A stretch of 64,000 nt of DNA, from NCBI GenBank assembly GCA_963575645.1, contig OY754467.1:31741108-31805107 (forward strand), in the 5' to 3' direction. The notes below the pieces were generated by a model. That model was not told the origin of the DNA, ran no database searches, and saw only the letters and a program-made list of their open reading frames with translations. The DNA is from Xanthostigma xanthostigma (Eukaryota; Arthropoda; Insecta; Raphidioptera; Raphidiidae). Shown here in pieces: positions 42,891 to 55,600 of the stretch; position 1 is the first letter of the stretch; every line of letters starts with the position of its first letter. The position numbers and the translations under genes are program-made.

Positions 42891-45800
42891 TAAGGAGTGA
42901 CAAAAAAATTTTATTCGTCTGCCATCGATTTGATTTTTTTTATTATAATATCTGGTAAATTTTACAATAAAATTTCTGTAGTGTTGTTCACAGAGCTTAG
43001 ACTATTATCCTACCAACCAAAGTAGTCTACCAAAAGAATATAACATAGAGTTCTTTATTCAGGGAAAGCGACATGATTTGTACTTAATATGTGTTAAGGT
43101 ATACAAAACCCCCCTGAATGGTAACCGGAGACGTTGCTTATGCAATATCCAGCTGTGTCAATATAAGGTGTGGATTCACTGATGCACATCTTAGTGAAGT
43201 GTCAGAGGCGTAACGGCATATACATCATTGACTGAACTTGTAGTTCACGGGATTTGTTAGAGAGATGTGTGTGATTTAATGCAAAAATGCCTATAAATAT
43301 TAATTATTTATAAGCAAGAGCTTTCCCGTGTCAATAATCGCATCACCCACTACACGAAAACTTCTTCTCCGCCTATCATTTCACAGTATTTTAGCAGTCT
43401 TACTTCTCTTTCGCACAGACATTCTTTGGTTGGACGCACAGTATAATCGAAACAGTAAATTAATCGAACAATATGTAAAACATTCTTGCCGAATGCACGC
43501 ACAAATAACTATTAGTCTATCTATAAACTCCTTTTATACTAACACTTGGTTCACTTTTCAGTGTTATTTCACGCTGTCAAAACTTTTAATTTATCGTACA
43601 TAATTTATTTCCATTGCGTTGTAAAGACTTTATTATGTGCGAAAGGTTGCGATTCTACATCTACTCAAGGGACGACAAAGTACAATATTTTATTCTTGTT
43701 TTATGTGATTTTACAGACTCTAAATTAAAATTTTCTATACTATTTACAGATTACCTCATGTTTCCAATAAGTTTCAATTCCCTCGGGCTTCACTGTTTCG
43801 TTTGATTCCATTCGATTTGATTTTCATATCACATGTTTTATATTGTTAATATTAAATTGTTTTGTTAGCTTTAGTTGAGTTTTTTTTAACATAAATATAT
43901 TTTAAGGATTTGAGGTTGTATACCTCAAATCCTTAAAATAGGCAAAAGTATTCTCACCGCATATTATTGGTAACGTCTAAAACTTCTACTCTGCATGGTA
44001 CAGTTTGTTATACACCAATACAGAGATATATATTAGTATTCATTATACATATTATGAATGATTTCTAAAATAGAAGATATCGCGAGAGCGTCGCATCCTA
44101 ACTGCAAAGAAATCTTTCAATTTCATTGCGGTTAGTTGACAAAAGATGGCGGATGTTAAAAATGTTTGAATACGCTATTGTCAAGTGTCGACATGCATTT
44201 CATAATGTATGCTGTAAGTTATTTTTTGAAAATATTTTTTTCGCATTAATAAAATTTTTATGTTTTACCGGTATATTTTTTTAACAATTTAGTAAACCGT
44301 TCTAAAGTCTTGGATATTACTTACTTATACCAGATATAAAATTAATTCATTTTTCGGTGATTTTATATATGTATCCGTTACATATTCTCAAAATAAAACG
44401 CAACGCTTTGAACTTTTATTTTATAACAATTGTTTTGCTCATACATTTGTAATATTATCAACAGGATCGTTTTTAGTTAATTTGGTGTTCTAAGCAAACA
44501 GGTAGGTTTTCAGCATCATCTCTCTGAATTCTTCCATAAACAAGTATATCGCATAAGGAGTCGTCCTTAAATGAGCATGTAAACGACTTTCTTTTTTATT
44601 AAATCGTTGAAATGAGTTCCGTCTAACTAATTTGTGAAGTCCAATAAACACTTATTTTTGTGAAATGTCTAATTTATGGACCCAATCCTAAGTGTCTTTC
44701 CCAGAAACAAGCATGAAGAAATAATATAATATTTCTTTCGTTGCAAATTATAACAGTATAAAAAAATTTCTTCATCTTACTTTGTAAATGCAAACATGAA
44801 TCAGGCTGGATGGTTACGTTTTAGTTTGAACTAAAATCCTAGCTGAGCCCCTGAGCACACTAAATATATTATTGAATCAGACAGTGTGTTTATTTTGTCT
44901 TGTCAAATAAACACGATTTTTTTAACCCTGGAATAATTCTCCTAGTCATTTTCATATAATTTTAAGATAAATATAAATTTGTGGCAGGCGGAATTGCCAT
45001 TATATATTTTTTTTAATATATTTTATAAATGAATTAATGTTTGTTTTAAATAATAATTCTCATGAGAGAAAAAAAACAGCTTGTTTAAAAACATACGCAA
45101 TATATTTTCATAATAATACAAAACGTAATTTTTACAATGTACAACAAGTTAAAATTACAAGTGATAACAATTATTGGGTCTATTATACGTATTCTCATTG
45201 GACAACATAGGTCATAGAGTAAAATATCGGCGCTGTAATTAACTGTCGTTTAACTAATATATAAATAACATACAGGTGTTTCAAACCGATCACCTACGGA
45301 CAGTACAATAGATAAATAAGAAAATTATGAGCAGAAAATCCTTAGACATTTTTTAATCCGGTGTATCGATAATTTCTTTGATTAATTTATACCAATAATA
45401 ATTTAAGTGAAATACAGACAAATATTAATAAACCACTCCTACTCCCCAACTTATTGGTGACAATTACGATACATCGGATGTCTATGCACTTTTAGCTCAA
45501 AAACTTTTTCTCTGTTGCACATACCGCTAAACTAGCGTGCTCTATTATCGCTTTGCGCGTCAGAGCTGATTTTCGTTCATACAAGAAGTTATATCTAAGT
45601 TAATTTCACACGAAATCGATTCAATTTGTAGCTTTTTGTAAAGATGAGATTATGTTCTATAAAACAGAACCATTTTTAAATCGATTCGAGTTCATAGTTA
45701 CTACTAAAATTGTAATTGAAAATCACGACTAGAAGTTGTCGGCTGGTCTGTACGTACGTACGTCCGCGCTCTACAGATCGCTATTTCGGTCAGATCGCCT

Positions 45801-46860
45801 TGGTTTATATTTTATTCACTTTGTTTACTATCAGAGTAGAACCCTATTTATATTCTATGAAATGTGTTCAGTAATTTAATTTTTATAAACAGTTTTATTT
45901 TATTATTTTTTGACAACTAAAAACAATATAATAATTACTGTGTAAATTACCATAGAATAAGCGCTACGCTTCTATACCATAATAACAGCAGCACAACCAT
46001 CAAGCTTCCGCGTATAAGCCGTTAAATCAGCAACGACAAGAACCCGGGTTCGATTCCCGCCGAAATCACTGATTTTTAATTTTTTCCCTCTTCCATTTAA
46101 TTCCACTTGACATTTATATATTATATATATAATTTTTTATTTTTTCAAACTTAAAAAAATATTTTTTCAATTTTTTAAAATCTTTTTCAATTTGCAATTA
46201 TATATTTATTTCTTTAAATTTTTTTATCTTACTTTCATTTTTCAATTATTTTTTTCAATTTTTATCACAGTAGAAACCTTGCGGGATGTGCACTTTTGGT
46301 TTTGTCAACTATTTCACTGTACCGTCCTTAAACCATCGATCTGAGACACATACCTATATAATTATAGTGTATTCATGGAGATTCATCACAGAACTGAAAT
46401 CAAATTAGTTTTTTTGATAGAAGAATAATGACCAGATTAAATAATACCACACTCATTCCTATTTATTTAAACATTTTATTTTACACTTCTAAATTATAGA
46501 AAATTTTCCAGAACTTATTTCAAATGAAAATTAGTATTTCAACGCAGTTTTCCGAAAAGTTTGTATTGTTTTTTTTTGCCTACGGCACTGTACATGTAGT
46601 TACTATAAGCAAATATAAAAAATGTAATTAATTTTTTTAAAGTCTGAATTATTCTAACAATTTTTTAATCCGGCCCTGTTTGTTTGTTGGTTTGTATGTG
46701 CACTCGAAAGTTGCCATTTATCTCGAAAACGGTTTGACCGACTCAGGTGTGGTTTTCTGTAAAGGGTTTGTAAATCATCGCCGTTACAATGAAAATTTTA
46801 CTGTCAACGCGCCTAAAGAAGTATAACTACAATAATATTTTGCAAGAAATCTCTAAAAAC
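42891..46860. other. Long AT-rich intergenic region
   Basis: No gene supported; the 91-codon ORF at 43328 has no domain. A hairpin with 18 bp arms lies at about 43901-43941 (ATTTTAAGGATTTGAGGT and its complement). At 46047-46057 GGTTCGATTCC is a perfect B-box match, preceded by no convincing A box, possibly a SINE remnant. Confidence 0.4.
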
Positions 46861-46864
46861 TTTA

Positions 46865-47260
46865 AAATAAAAAAACAAAATTTAAAATTAAAAATTTAGA
46901 AAAAACCCACGATGGATATAAACGTAGACGTTGTAATAGAAAAAGAATTATACCAAATTTTAAAATCAAATAATCAATGAAAATCCGTCGGGGGCTGCCA
47001 TTCGCTGCCCTGAATTAAGAATAGGAGAATATCAATTAAAGACTACAATTATTTACGTACCAAACGTGATTTCAATCAGCCACATACTCTAAAATATCAA
47101 TATTTTAGTTCATTTCAAAGCAGAAAATTGCAGTCACCGACGGATTTTTCTTTGATTACTTACCTCCTTTAAGTCGGGGGATTTTAAAATATTTTCTATA
47201 ACCACGTTTACATCCATCATGGTATTTTTCAAATGTTTTAATGTTGTTTTTTATTTTTAT
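46865..47260. mobile_element. Palindromic MITE at 46.9 kb
   Basis: GATGGATATAAACGTAGACG on the left is inverted on the right as GATGGATGTAAACGTGG. Further in, GAAAATCCGTCGGGGGCTGC pairs with AAAATCCGTCGGTGACTGC in reverse. The arms are about 80% identical, near 150 bp each. There is no ORF. Confidence 0.6.
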
Positions 47261-47802
47261 TGACCATTAATTTCAGTGTTATTAGAAAAAATACCATGTG
47301 TTACTCAGGCAGAAAGTTGATATTAGTCATTCGTGTGATTGCAACCGTAGCTTTGCACATGTGGCAAACTTCACACTTGTGACATAAAACAGAGTAGGTA
47401 CTAGTTTTTTGCCGCCGAACGATATTGGGTATGACGTGCCACTATGTAGCGTACAGGTACCTAAGCTACCAGAATATGGCTATGGTTAAATAATGAATCT
47501 CCATCGAACGACACCAGCAACTAGCTCTTTATAATTCTACGCCGGTGGTTCTTAACCTTTCAATTTTTTGCACCAGGCCTTATAGAAGTGCCACACAAGG
47601 CTAGTTTTCTTTTTTTTTGAAGTGAAAACTTCTTTAGCGGCGTTATACACTTTTTTTGTAATGGGTAAAAAATGTTAAACTCGCGTCAGGTGTCAGGTAA
47701 AGTAAGAACTGGGTAAGCGAGAAAACGCTCTAAGTGAGAGTAATTGCAAGGTACCGTGTGGTTTATTACTGTTAGTATGTTATGCCACTACACTAATAGC
47801 CA

Positions 47803-47889
47803 TCGGTGGCCGAGTGGTCTAAGGCGCTAGTCTTCGCTGACGTCAACTCTCGGCATCACGGGTCGTGGGTTCTAATCCCGTCCACGCCG
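47803..47889 (+). tRNA. tRNA-like unit (SINE head or tRNA pseudogene)
   Basis: The A box TGGCCGAGTGG (47807-47817) and B box GGTTCTAATCC (47868-47878) are correctly spaced for a Leu/Ser-class tRNA with a long variable arm. The ends TCGGTGG and CACGCCGA pair over most of the acceptor stem, and GCC...GGC makes a D arm. The anticodon stem is poor, with at most a weak GTC/GAC pairing around TTCGCT. I therefore prefer a tRNA-derived SINE head or pseudogene over a working tRNA. Confidence 0.55.
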
Positions 47890-47986
47890 AAAACAAAAAT
47901 TGTCTTTTTTTAATCACGAATCAAAATCGTTGTCAAAGTTTAAGTGTGCGTACTACCCGCAAGTGGTTTTACCCCATCAACACGTA

Positions 47987-48112
47987 TTACAATTTCTATA
48001 CAACTGTATATAACTGTTTACATGATAACGCGCGTTCATGCGTTACATGATAACGCGCGTTGAACGCGCGTTATCATGTAAACAGTTATATACAGTTGTA
48101 TAGAAATTGTAA
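47987..48112. repeat. Perfect palindrome, 52 bp arms, 22-base loop
   Basis: The arm 47987-48038 (starting TTACAATTTCTATACAACTG, ending AACGCGCGTTCA) and the arm 48061-48112 are exact reverse complements. The loop repeats TTACATGATAACGCGCGT from the arm. A smaller perfect inverted pair CGCGCGTTGG g CCAACGCGCG follows at 48114-48134. Confidence 0.9.
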
Positions 48113-48561
48113 GCGCGCGTTGGGCCAACGCGCGTTGAACGTCTCTCATATAAACTAGGCCTAGTCATATCATGATGTACTCAATTTTCGCAAAACAATT
48201 ATTCTAACGATATTTTGACAGCTAACTCCACAAAAGGTTCCTTTTAGATAAGTCAAATTTTTTAAACAAATATAAAAATTTGTCATTGTGCAAAACAGAT
48301 TTTTGGTGGTAAGGCAACTAAAAAAACTCGGCCCTGAGTTAAAATCATGAACGCCAGGTTCAATGGCGTAACAATAGGGTGACAGAGAGGTCCGAGAGGT
48401 CGTTAGGACAGGAAAAATCCAACATTTAATTACAAAATTTGGTAAAAAATATTAATTGTGCATTTAATCAATTTAAGTAAGGTATTAACTCAAGAGCATA
48501 CACGAATTATACAAATATCTACTTTACTTCGCGATTTATAAAGATGAAACTACAACGTGAG

Positions 48562-49369
48562 CAGGGGCGGACCGTGAATTTATGGGGCGCTGGGCTAACA
48601 CTACTTGGGGGCCTACCTGTCAAAAAAAGTGTTTTCTATAATGATGTATACTATAGGTGTTTATTTTTATTTTTTTTAATTTTTCAGTCCCATTAGCATT
48701 GGACCTAAAAAAATTCTCCCAAAATTTGAGCTTTCTAGATCAAACTTGTGAACGACGCAAAACGAGTTTGTTTCCCACTTAATTAACATGGGAAAAACGA
48801 CTTTTTTACTCAAACATGGATAGCTGGTAGGATGTTCGTTTAAACATTTCCATAATAATGAATTAACGAATTTAGTGTACCTACTAAGGACCTTTTTTGT
48901 GGGAAATTCAATTCTCTTCAAATTGCTGTTATCAAAAATAAATAAAAAATATTTTTTATCAGCCATCCATGTTTGAGTAAAAATGCCGTTTTTCCCATGT
49001 AAATTAAATGACAAACAAACTCGGTTTGCACCTTTCACAGGTTTGATCTAGGAAGCTGAAATTTTGGGAGAATTACTTTAAGGTCCAATACTAAAACATG
49101 AGCCAATGGGACCGAAAACAACCACATAAAATAATGTATACGGTATAGGAAAAAATTAGGTCAATGAAATATTTTATTTATTTAATATAACTTAGACACA
49201 CAAACAGCAACTGTAAGACATTATTGCAAAAGAAATTAACATACTATGTCTAATTATTTTTTTTTTAATTCGTAATAGTGTCCATTGTCTTCAATGGTGA
49301 CTGGGGGCCCTTTATATCCATGGGGCTCTGGGCTGCAGCCCAAAAAGCCATTATATAGATCCGCCCCTG
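48562..49369. mobile_element. hAT MITE with exact 8 bp duplication
   Basis: The ends CAGGGGCGGACC and CAGGGGCGGATC are inverted, and the target duplication AACGTGAG is exact at 48554-48561 and 49370-49377, as expected for hAT. The core (about 48680-49110) is a palindrome with inverted ATTCTCCCAAAATTT, TCTAGATCAAAC and GGGAAAAACGRCWTTTT. The 120-codon minus ORF across the core is a by-product of the palindrome. Confidence 0.85.
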
Positions 49370-49379
49370 AACGTGAGGC

Positions 49380-49466
49380 TTTTTTATATTAAAGGAGGGC
49401 CGCATCCGATGAAGTTGCCACGGGTCAGGTTAAGAATCGTGGCTCTATGTTATATTATCTAAAAAT
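49380..49466 (-). terminator. Irk 3' UTR entering hAT-like sequence
   Basis: After the stop at 49467 the transcript crosses 17-20 bp of unique sequence and enters the hAT-like end (to 49449). TTTAATATAAAAAA at about 49385-49397 offers an AATATA-type poly(A) signal. Use of it is inference. Confidence 0.35.
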
Positions 49467-49669
49467 TCAAATAATAGATTCTTCAGATCTAGCTAGCAGA
49501 TTCTCGTCTATTACTATTCTATTCGTAGGACAATCAACTGCATCAGTTGTCTTTTGACCAACGTCTACTACGCTTTTCCTATGCGGCGGTGGATCTTGTA
49601 AGATTAGCGTACATTTATTGTTCTCGTCTTCTTCGACCTTCAGGTTGCCGTCCAGCTGCACTACGTCAC
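49467..49669 (-). CDS. Irk: Irk exon 4 (C-terminal tail)
   Basis: Acceptor TTTCTAG|GTGACG in the right phase. It encodes [10 protein letters not shown]...ARSEESII and a TGA. The tail has acidic and PPPHRK segments. It is divergent, so the join rests on phase and splice sites. Confidence 0.75.
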
Positions 49670-52600
49670 CTAGAAACATTAACACGTTAATAATAATTTA
49701 TACGTCCTTTTTGGCAAATGCAAAGCGACAAGCCACTCACAATTTCATTATAACAGTTGTGACAGCCATAGCCAAATCTAGAAATACATTTTTATTCCTG
49801 ATTTCTAAGTGAATTCATCTCGCGACAATACGTTGCCGACAAATTATCACTATTATTTATATCCATAACCATTTTAATAACATATTTAAGGCTATGATAT
49901 GACATAGTGGCATTTTTAATGATATGTATATAGCTTATCAAAGCACATACACAGGTTATGATCAAGGAAAGTAAAAAAGTATATTGTAAAAATCATAATA
50001 AAAAATTGTATACATATACCAAAAACACAGCTAATAAACAAGTAATTTTTTTAAGTCATAAAAAATTGTACATAATATACCAAAAACACAATTAATGAAC
50101 AAGTAAAGTAAAACAATATATCGAAAAAATCCCTATAAAAAATTGTACAAAAATAAATGTTTAACTATTATTATCGTAAAAATAAAATAAATGATTTACG
50201 TGTAAATTTATAAAAAAATTAGGGAATCATGAAAACAGAATATGTTACAATGAATTGTCTCGCAAGAAATTGTCGTAGCGATGAATTGTCGTGCGACGAA
50301 TTGACTGCTATGAGTTATGCGATAAATTGACGGGATACCCTTGTTTTTGGTAGGTACGATTTTCAAAGCAGAGAAAAAGTACTTTAAATGTTATCCTACT
50401 CCCTATAAAATACTTGATTTTCATACATGTAGGTAAACTGATTTCAGATCAATGACTATCTGGGCGCTAATAAGCACAGTACAACTTGGACAGTCGCTAA
50501 CGCAGACACTCCAGTAATCCGGATTCTTCTGTTAACATTTAAAATTTAACATTTTTATGAACAAATAACCGGATTTGACTGCCTTGGTAAATTCAAGAAA
50601 ACATACGGCATACGTTTTCTAAAGGTTTGTGGTGAAAAACTTTCCTGTGATGTAATTACCGTATCACAATTACAAGAAAAATGTCGAGCTTTGATTCACG
50701 AAATGGGCTTAAACATTAAACAGGTCTACAATAAGTTCGTTCCGAGCAGCCAGCAAACGGTTTCGAAACCACCACCCGCATGCGCACTAGGTAAAACGAA
50801 GCTATTAGTGGCAATTTGAGAACACGTTTTACCTACTGCGCATGCGGGTGACGGTTTCGGAACCGTTTGCTGGCTGCTTGGAACGAACCTAATGCTTCGA
50901 ATCGGCGGCCATTTAGAGAACTTTATCTAATACTGTACTATTGCACTGTATCTAGAACATAATGGAGGTTATTATGTTACGAAATTATGGAAAAAATTAG
51001 CGTCAGCGAGTTTGAAGTTAGTCGAATCGTAATATCATTACGTTCGAGATACATACTACATGCTTTTTCAATATAGCAAAAGTCGATTTCCAGTCGAAAT
51101 GTATCTAATAATAAAGTAGGATTTTTTATAGTCGTTTAAATTTCTAAATTTATACTATCATTCATGAAACTGTATTTATGATTCTCTATCAAGCTGAACA
51201 TAAGATTAGTAGCAAACAAGCAAAATAAATGAAAAATTTTTAATGGATGTAACACATACACGATAAACAGAATGAGTAAAGCACCGTTTCCAACGATACA
51301 TGTAAGAGAAGCATCGTTTACACCGCAACACTGTCGCTATCAATAGCTGCTTGAACTTCACTTGGTATACGACGAAGAGACATGGAATCAATATCTGTGA
51401 CCACCAAAGAAATAAAATAAAAAAAAATTAAGCAATATTTCTAAAAAATAATCACACTTCTCATGGATTATAAATAGAAAAAATTACTGTCGCAGTTTCG
51501 AGTGTAGTGCTAAGGTCTCCAAAGACCATTAAATTTTTTTTTAATTACCACTTTAATATAGTCTAAATATGCATTTATTGAAATACAGTACTCTCTCTTC
51601 AATTCGTCGTTCGATTATTCAACGAACCTTTTAATTCGTCATTTTTAACTGATTGAAAGCAATCCAAATTCTTAAATTCATCACGTCGCTTAAATTCGTT
51701 GATATCTGTCTCAATAAAGTTAATATTGCTAAATATCTGTGACTCTTTTTTGTCACTATATATACAGTGCAATCCGACAAGAAGTTGGTTTTCGTGAGGG
51801 CGTATCAACGAAAGAGTATTGTACGTAATATATTCTAGAGTTAAAAAATGCATATTATTCTAAACAGCGCAACACGTAAGATTGCATAATATATTCGACT
51901 AAACTGCATTTTATTTTTTATGCAAATAATAAAGGTCTGATTAAAAATTCAACCTTAACAATGAAATAAATCATAATGAGAGGGGAATTTGATTATCATA
52001 CTGTCAATCTCACAATAATGTGAATAGAATTTGATTAAATCCATGATTAAACAATATGGTGTATGAATAACAATGAAGATCTGATTTTAATAAAACGACC
52101 AACTTATAATCTCAATAAAACAATAACAAAAAATCAAATGGTTTTTACATCTGATTTATTGCGATTGTGACTAAAGTCAATTACACTATTTCTACAGGTT
52201 AACCATAGAAACATACTTGTATATCAGGATCTATCAGAACCTGTCGAATTTTAAAACGGTGTTACAATAAAAATATAATTTTGTTCACAACCTGCTAATG
52301 CAGTTCCATGCAAATAACAAAACTCCAGGCCTCTCTAATATGATAAGAAAAATGATCTATTCACGCAAACAATTTTGATTGTAACTTGGAATTCTCTTCC
52401 GAGAAAGTATGAATTTTTTTCTCAAATTTACGTAGATTTTGAGATTAAATTTTTAAATTCAAGAATATAATATGCAGATAGTTGCATACATCTATAATTA
52501 ACTACATCTTAATGGTTCCTAGGGGGCGCCGTTCATATTTTGAGAAACACTGCACTAGTGGATCCATATTTTAAGAAATCATATCTTCAACAAATTATTG

Positions 52601-55600
52601 GATATCTATTGAAAAGAAGACTGTTAAACAATGGTGGGCAAATATACCCATATGTTGGCAGATTCTGTGTGTGATATGTATGGATTAAAGAAATGATTTT
52701 TATGTTACGAGTAATTCTTATAAATACAAAATGTTACCAATAATTAATTAATATTTATTTAAGAAAGTTCCCAATACCACTTAATGAATGTATCCCATTT
52801 ATATTAATTAATTTAATGTTTTTAGTTTCCTAACATAGTCTCCAAAGTAAACCTTATTCAAATCCATGCTCTATAGTGTCAGTCTACAAGCAAAGGCACA
52901 ATAGTCTTTGAATGTTTTTACTTGTCAATTTTTTACTATCGTCTGAAGTCAAATTATTTTTTTTTTCTCTAAGAGCGGTGTAATTTACTTTACATATTAT
53001 ATTTAGTACCACAAAATCTTTGATTCTGAATTTTTTAGAAAATTATAATTTCTGCGATAGCGTTGATTGCTTGTAAACTGACAATATACAAAACGGTTGC
53101 AAAACATAATAGTACTATTATCATTAAATTAAAAGTCATAATTGTGTTGCCAACTTAACATTTCTATGTATTTGTAAGTGATTGCAGAATAGTAGCTTAC
53201 CTAAAGGTCTAAATTCATCTTGAGCTCTATAAAATTCAGCGAGATCACGTCCTGAACACAAAGGAGTATCAACTTGAAGCGTATGATCAAAATTTGAATA
53301 ATCTACTTCATATCCTTGCCTTTCTTTATTATAACTTACAACTGGATCAAACCTGTGACCCCACAAAATTTCCGTAGCCAAATAGCTTGACCTGGCTTGG
53401 GTAGTCTGACCAGTCGATTCGATCGTTCCTTCTAAAATGACTACAATTTCAAACCTTTCTTGCAACAAATCAGCCGCGGAAAAATTATATAACGGCGAGT
53501 CTTCATTTATTTTATGGACTATTGTCAATGGCCAAATAAAAAACAGATCGTTGCTACAACCATCAGCTCCGACTTCTAGTTCACTCTGAAATTGACTTAA
53601 TACTTCGCCTTCTTTGGTGGTTCGTGAACGGATTAATTGGGCTCTGATATTAGCACCGATAATATGCGATTTGCGCATGTCGCCCACACGGAACATGAAG
53701 CACAATTGGCCATCGCGTTGACAGATTACTGCGTTTCTTGAGAATAACAAGGTTTGAGTTCGATGTTTGGGTCTGGTCATTTTGGCGAAAACAATGCCGA
53801 CCATGAAAGCTTGAATCATGACACCAGTGATACTTTGCATGCACATTATGAAAATAGCCTCTGGACATTCTTCGGTGGTACTTCGAGAACCATAACCTGA
53901 AAAATTTTATCTGTAATCTAATGTACGAAAATTGCCTCAATTTGAATGAAATATTCAATATCAACTCCAAGATAAGAATATTAAAATTTATTAAAAAATT
54001 TCTGAAAATATGAACACTTTAGTGACACTTTAAAATTATGCACCAAAAAACGGGAAAATTGGTATTTTTTGCTATTTTTATTAATTCATAAGAAGAGTAC
54101 GGAAGTAATTTTGTGAATAAACAAAAAAAATACAGCAAATCCGAACAATCATAAATGATAATTATTCCATTAACAGTCAATCCAATACGGTGCTTTCTAA
54201 AATGACTAAAATAACCCTTGTACATTTAGTATAACTTTTTTGATATATCTAGTAAACATTTTAGAAATCCTCCCCATTTTAGAAAACTATAAAATAATGA
54301 CAATTAGAATCATCCAAAATTCTTAATTACTAACATTATATAATTTCACAACAATAATAATAGATCCTTACCTATGGTATGTTGTGTTTCTATACTAAAC
54401 AAAAAACAGGAGGCAAACGAATAAATCTCATTTATGCAAGGCGTCCAGTTGGCATCTTCTTGATTCGGCGGTAAATGCTGTGGTTCAAGATCACCGTGAG
54501 TGAAGGCAATCAACCACCAGATGGTGGCGAAACAAAGCCACGATAGAATGAAACTTGCTGCAAATACCAAAAGCGTCCAGCGCCACTGGGTATCGACCAG
54601 CGTTGTGAAAATGTCCTGCAGGAATCGGACCCGACGACGTGATATCCGCGATTGTAAAACATTGCAATCACCGTTCTTGAATACGGCGCGTCGACGAATC
54701 TTTCGACTTACGCCATAACGAAATCGGCTTCTAGTGGAAGAAATAAAAAAGAGTTAAATATCCTGAAATTATCCACAAAAACATAGCTTTTAACGCTCCA
54801 AAGAGTATAATAATCATTCTCAGTTAAATCATGTCAATTCGTAATGTTATATTAAAAATCTAAATCCCGACTTTCATCATAACTAGGTGTCCACACCAAT
54901 AATAATATCTACCATGCCAACAACTAAACAATTCTCTAATATATGATTATTTGCTCAAATGAAACTATTTTTTCTTAGCAAGATCAATTAATTTTCTAGG
55001 CTCTATTGGAGTAGAATCTTTAGTAATCTAGTATTAATTTATTAATGCATTAAAGCTGTATAATTTTGAACAGTAAATTAAACACAAACATAAGATAAAC
55101 ATTGATTAGTTATTTAAAAATTCACGGATGCTATAAAAATAATTTTTGATTCAAATGCTATTTCAAATCTTTACACAATAATTTTAAGACATTAATTTCA
55201 TGTACCTAATCTAATGGGTAAGTTTTCAAAAATAAAAGGATGATTAGTTCGCCTTGTTTTGAATTTTGAGAAAGAACACGTTATTTCGTATCATTAAGAA
55301 ATAGTAGAAATAATTTTCAGCTTAATTTTGTGCAGTCAATCAACGCCAGTACATTTCGTTAATATTTGTTTAATATCACGAACTTCACTCTTTGCTTTGC
55401 TTTTCATACATTCGTTGATCTAATCGAAAAAACAAAAAATACTTAAAGTAATAATAATAATAATAATTATTATTATTATTATTATTAAAATACTTAAAGT
55501 AGAGGAGCACCTTCTGACACAATCTCCCAAACGTGATTTCGCAGGATAATATACCCCCGGTGATAATTCACCCGGACTTCCAGGTGTATATGGTGATCCG

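Larger units (their letters stand above)
47541..49449. mobile_element. hAT-like composite element beside Irk
   Basis: The left end GCCGGTGGTTCTTAACCT and the right end, in reverse AGCCACGATTCTTAACCT, are inverted hAT-type termini. The 1.9 kb between them holds a tRNA-like unit, a perfect palindrome and a younger MITE with its own duplication. Target duplication of the outer element is not clear. The right end lies only 18 bp downstream of the Irk stop codon. Confidence 0.6.
49670..53200 (-). other. Irk intron 3 (3531 bp) with repeats
   Basis: It holds an imperfect tandem duplication of about 70 bp at 49990-50130 (ATACCAAAAACACA, AACAAGTAA), a GAATTGTCG-rich patch at 50255-50320, a foldback at 50732-50893 and a hAT-like end at 52505-52552. 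An 84-codon minus ORF at 51599-51853 shows no motif. Confidence 0.55.

Noticed and set aside
43328-43603. 91-codon ORF with hydrophobic start
   Set aside because: No signal-peptide context, no conserved motif, and overlapping frames are equally open.
46020-46065. Possible tRNA gene with GGTTCGATTCC B box
   Set aside because: No A box or acceptor stem at the required distance.
48676-49038. 120-codon ORF beside Irk
   Set aside because: It lies in the palindromic core of a hAT MITE with exact duplications.
51580-51780. Pogo/Tigger-like ends CAGTACTCTCTCTTCAATTC and ACAGTGCAATCC
   Set aside because: The two ends do not match each other well enough as inverted repeats, and no TA duplication was found.
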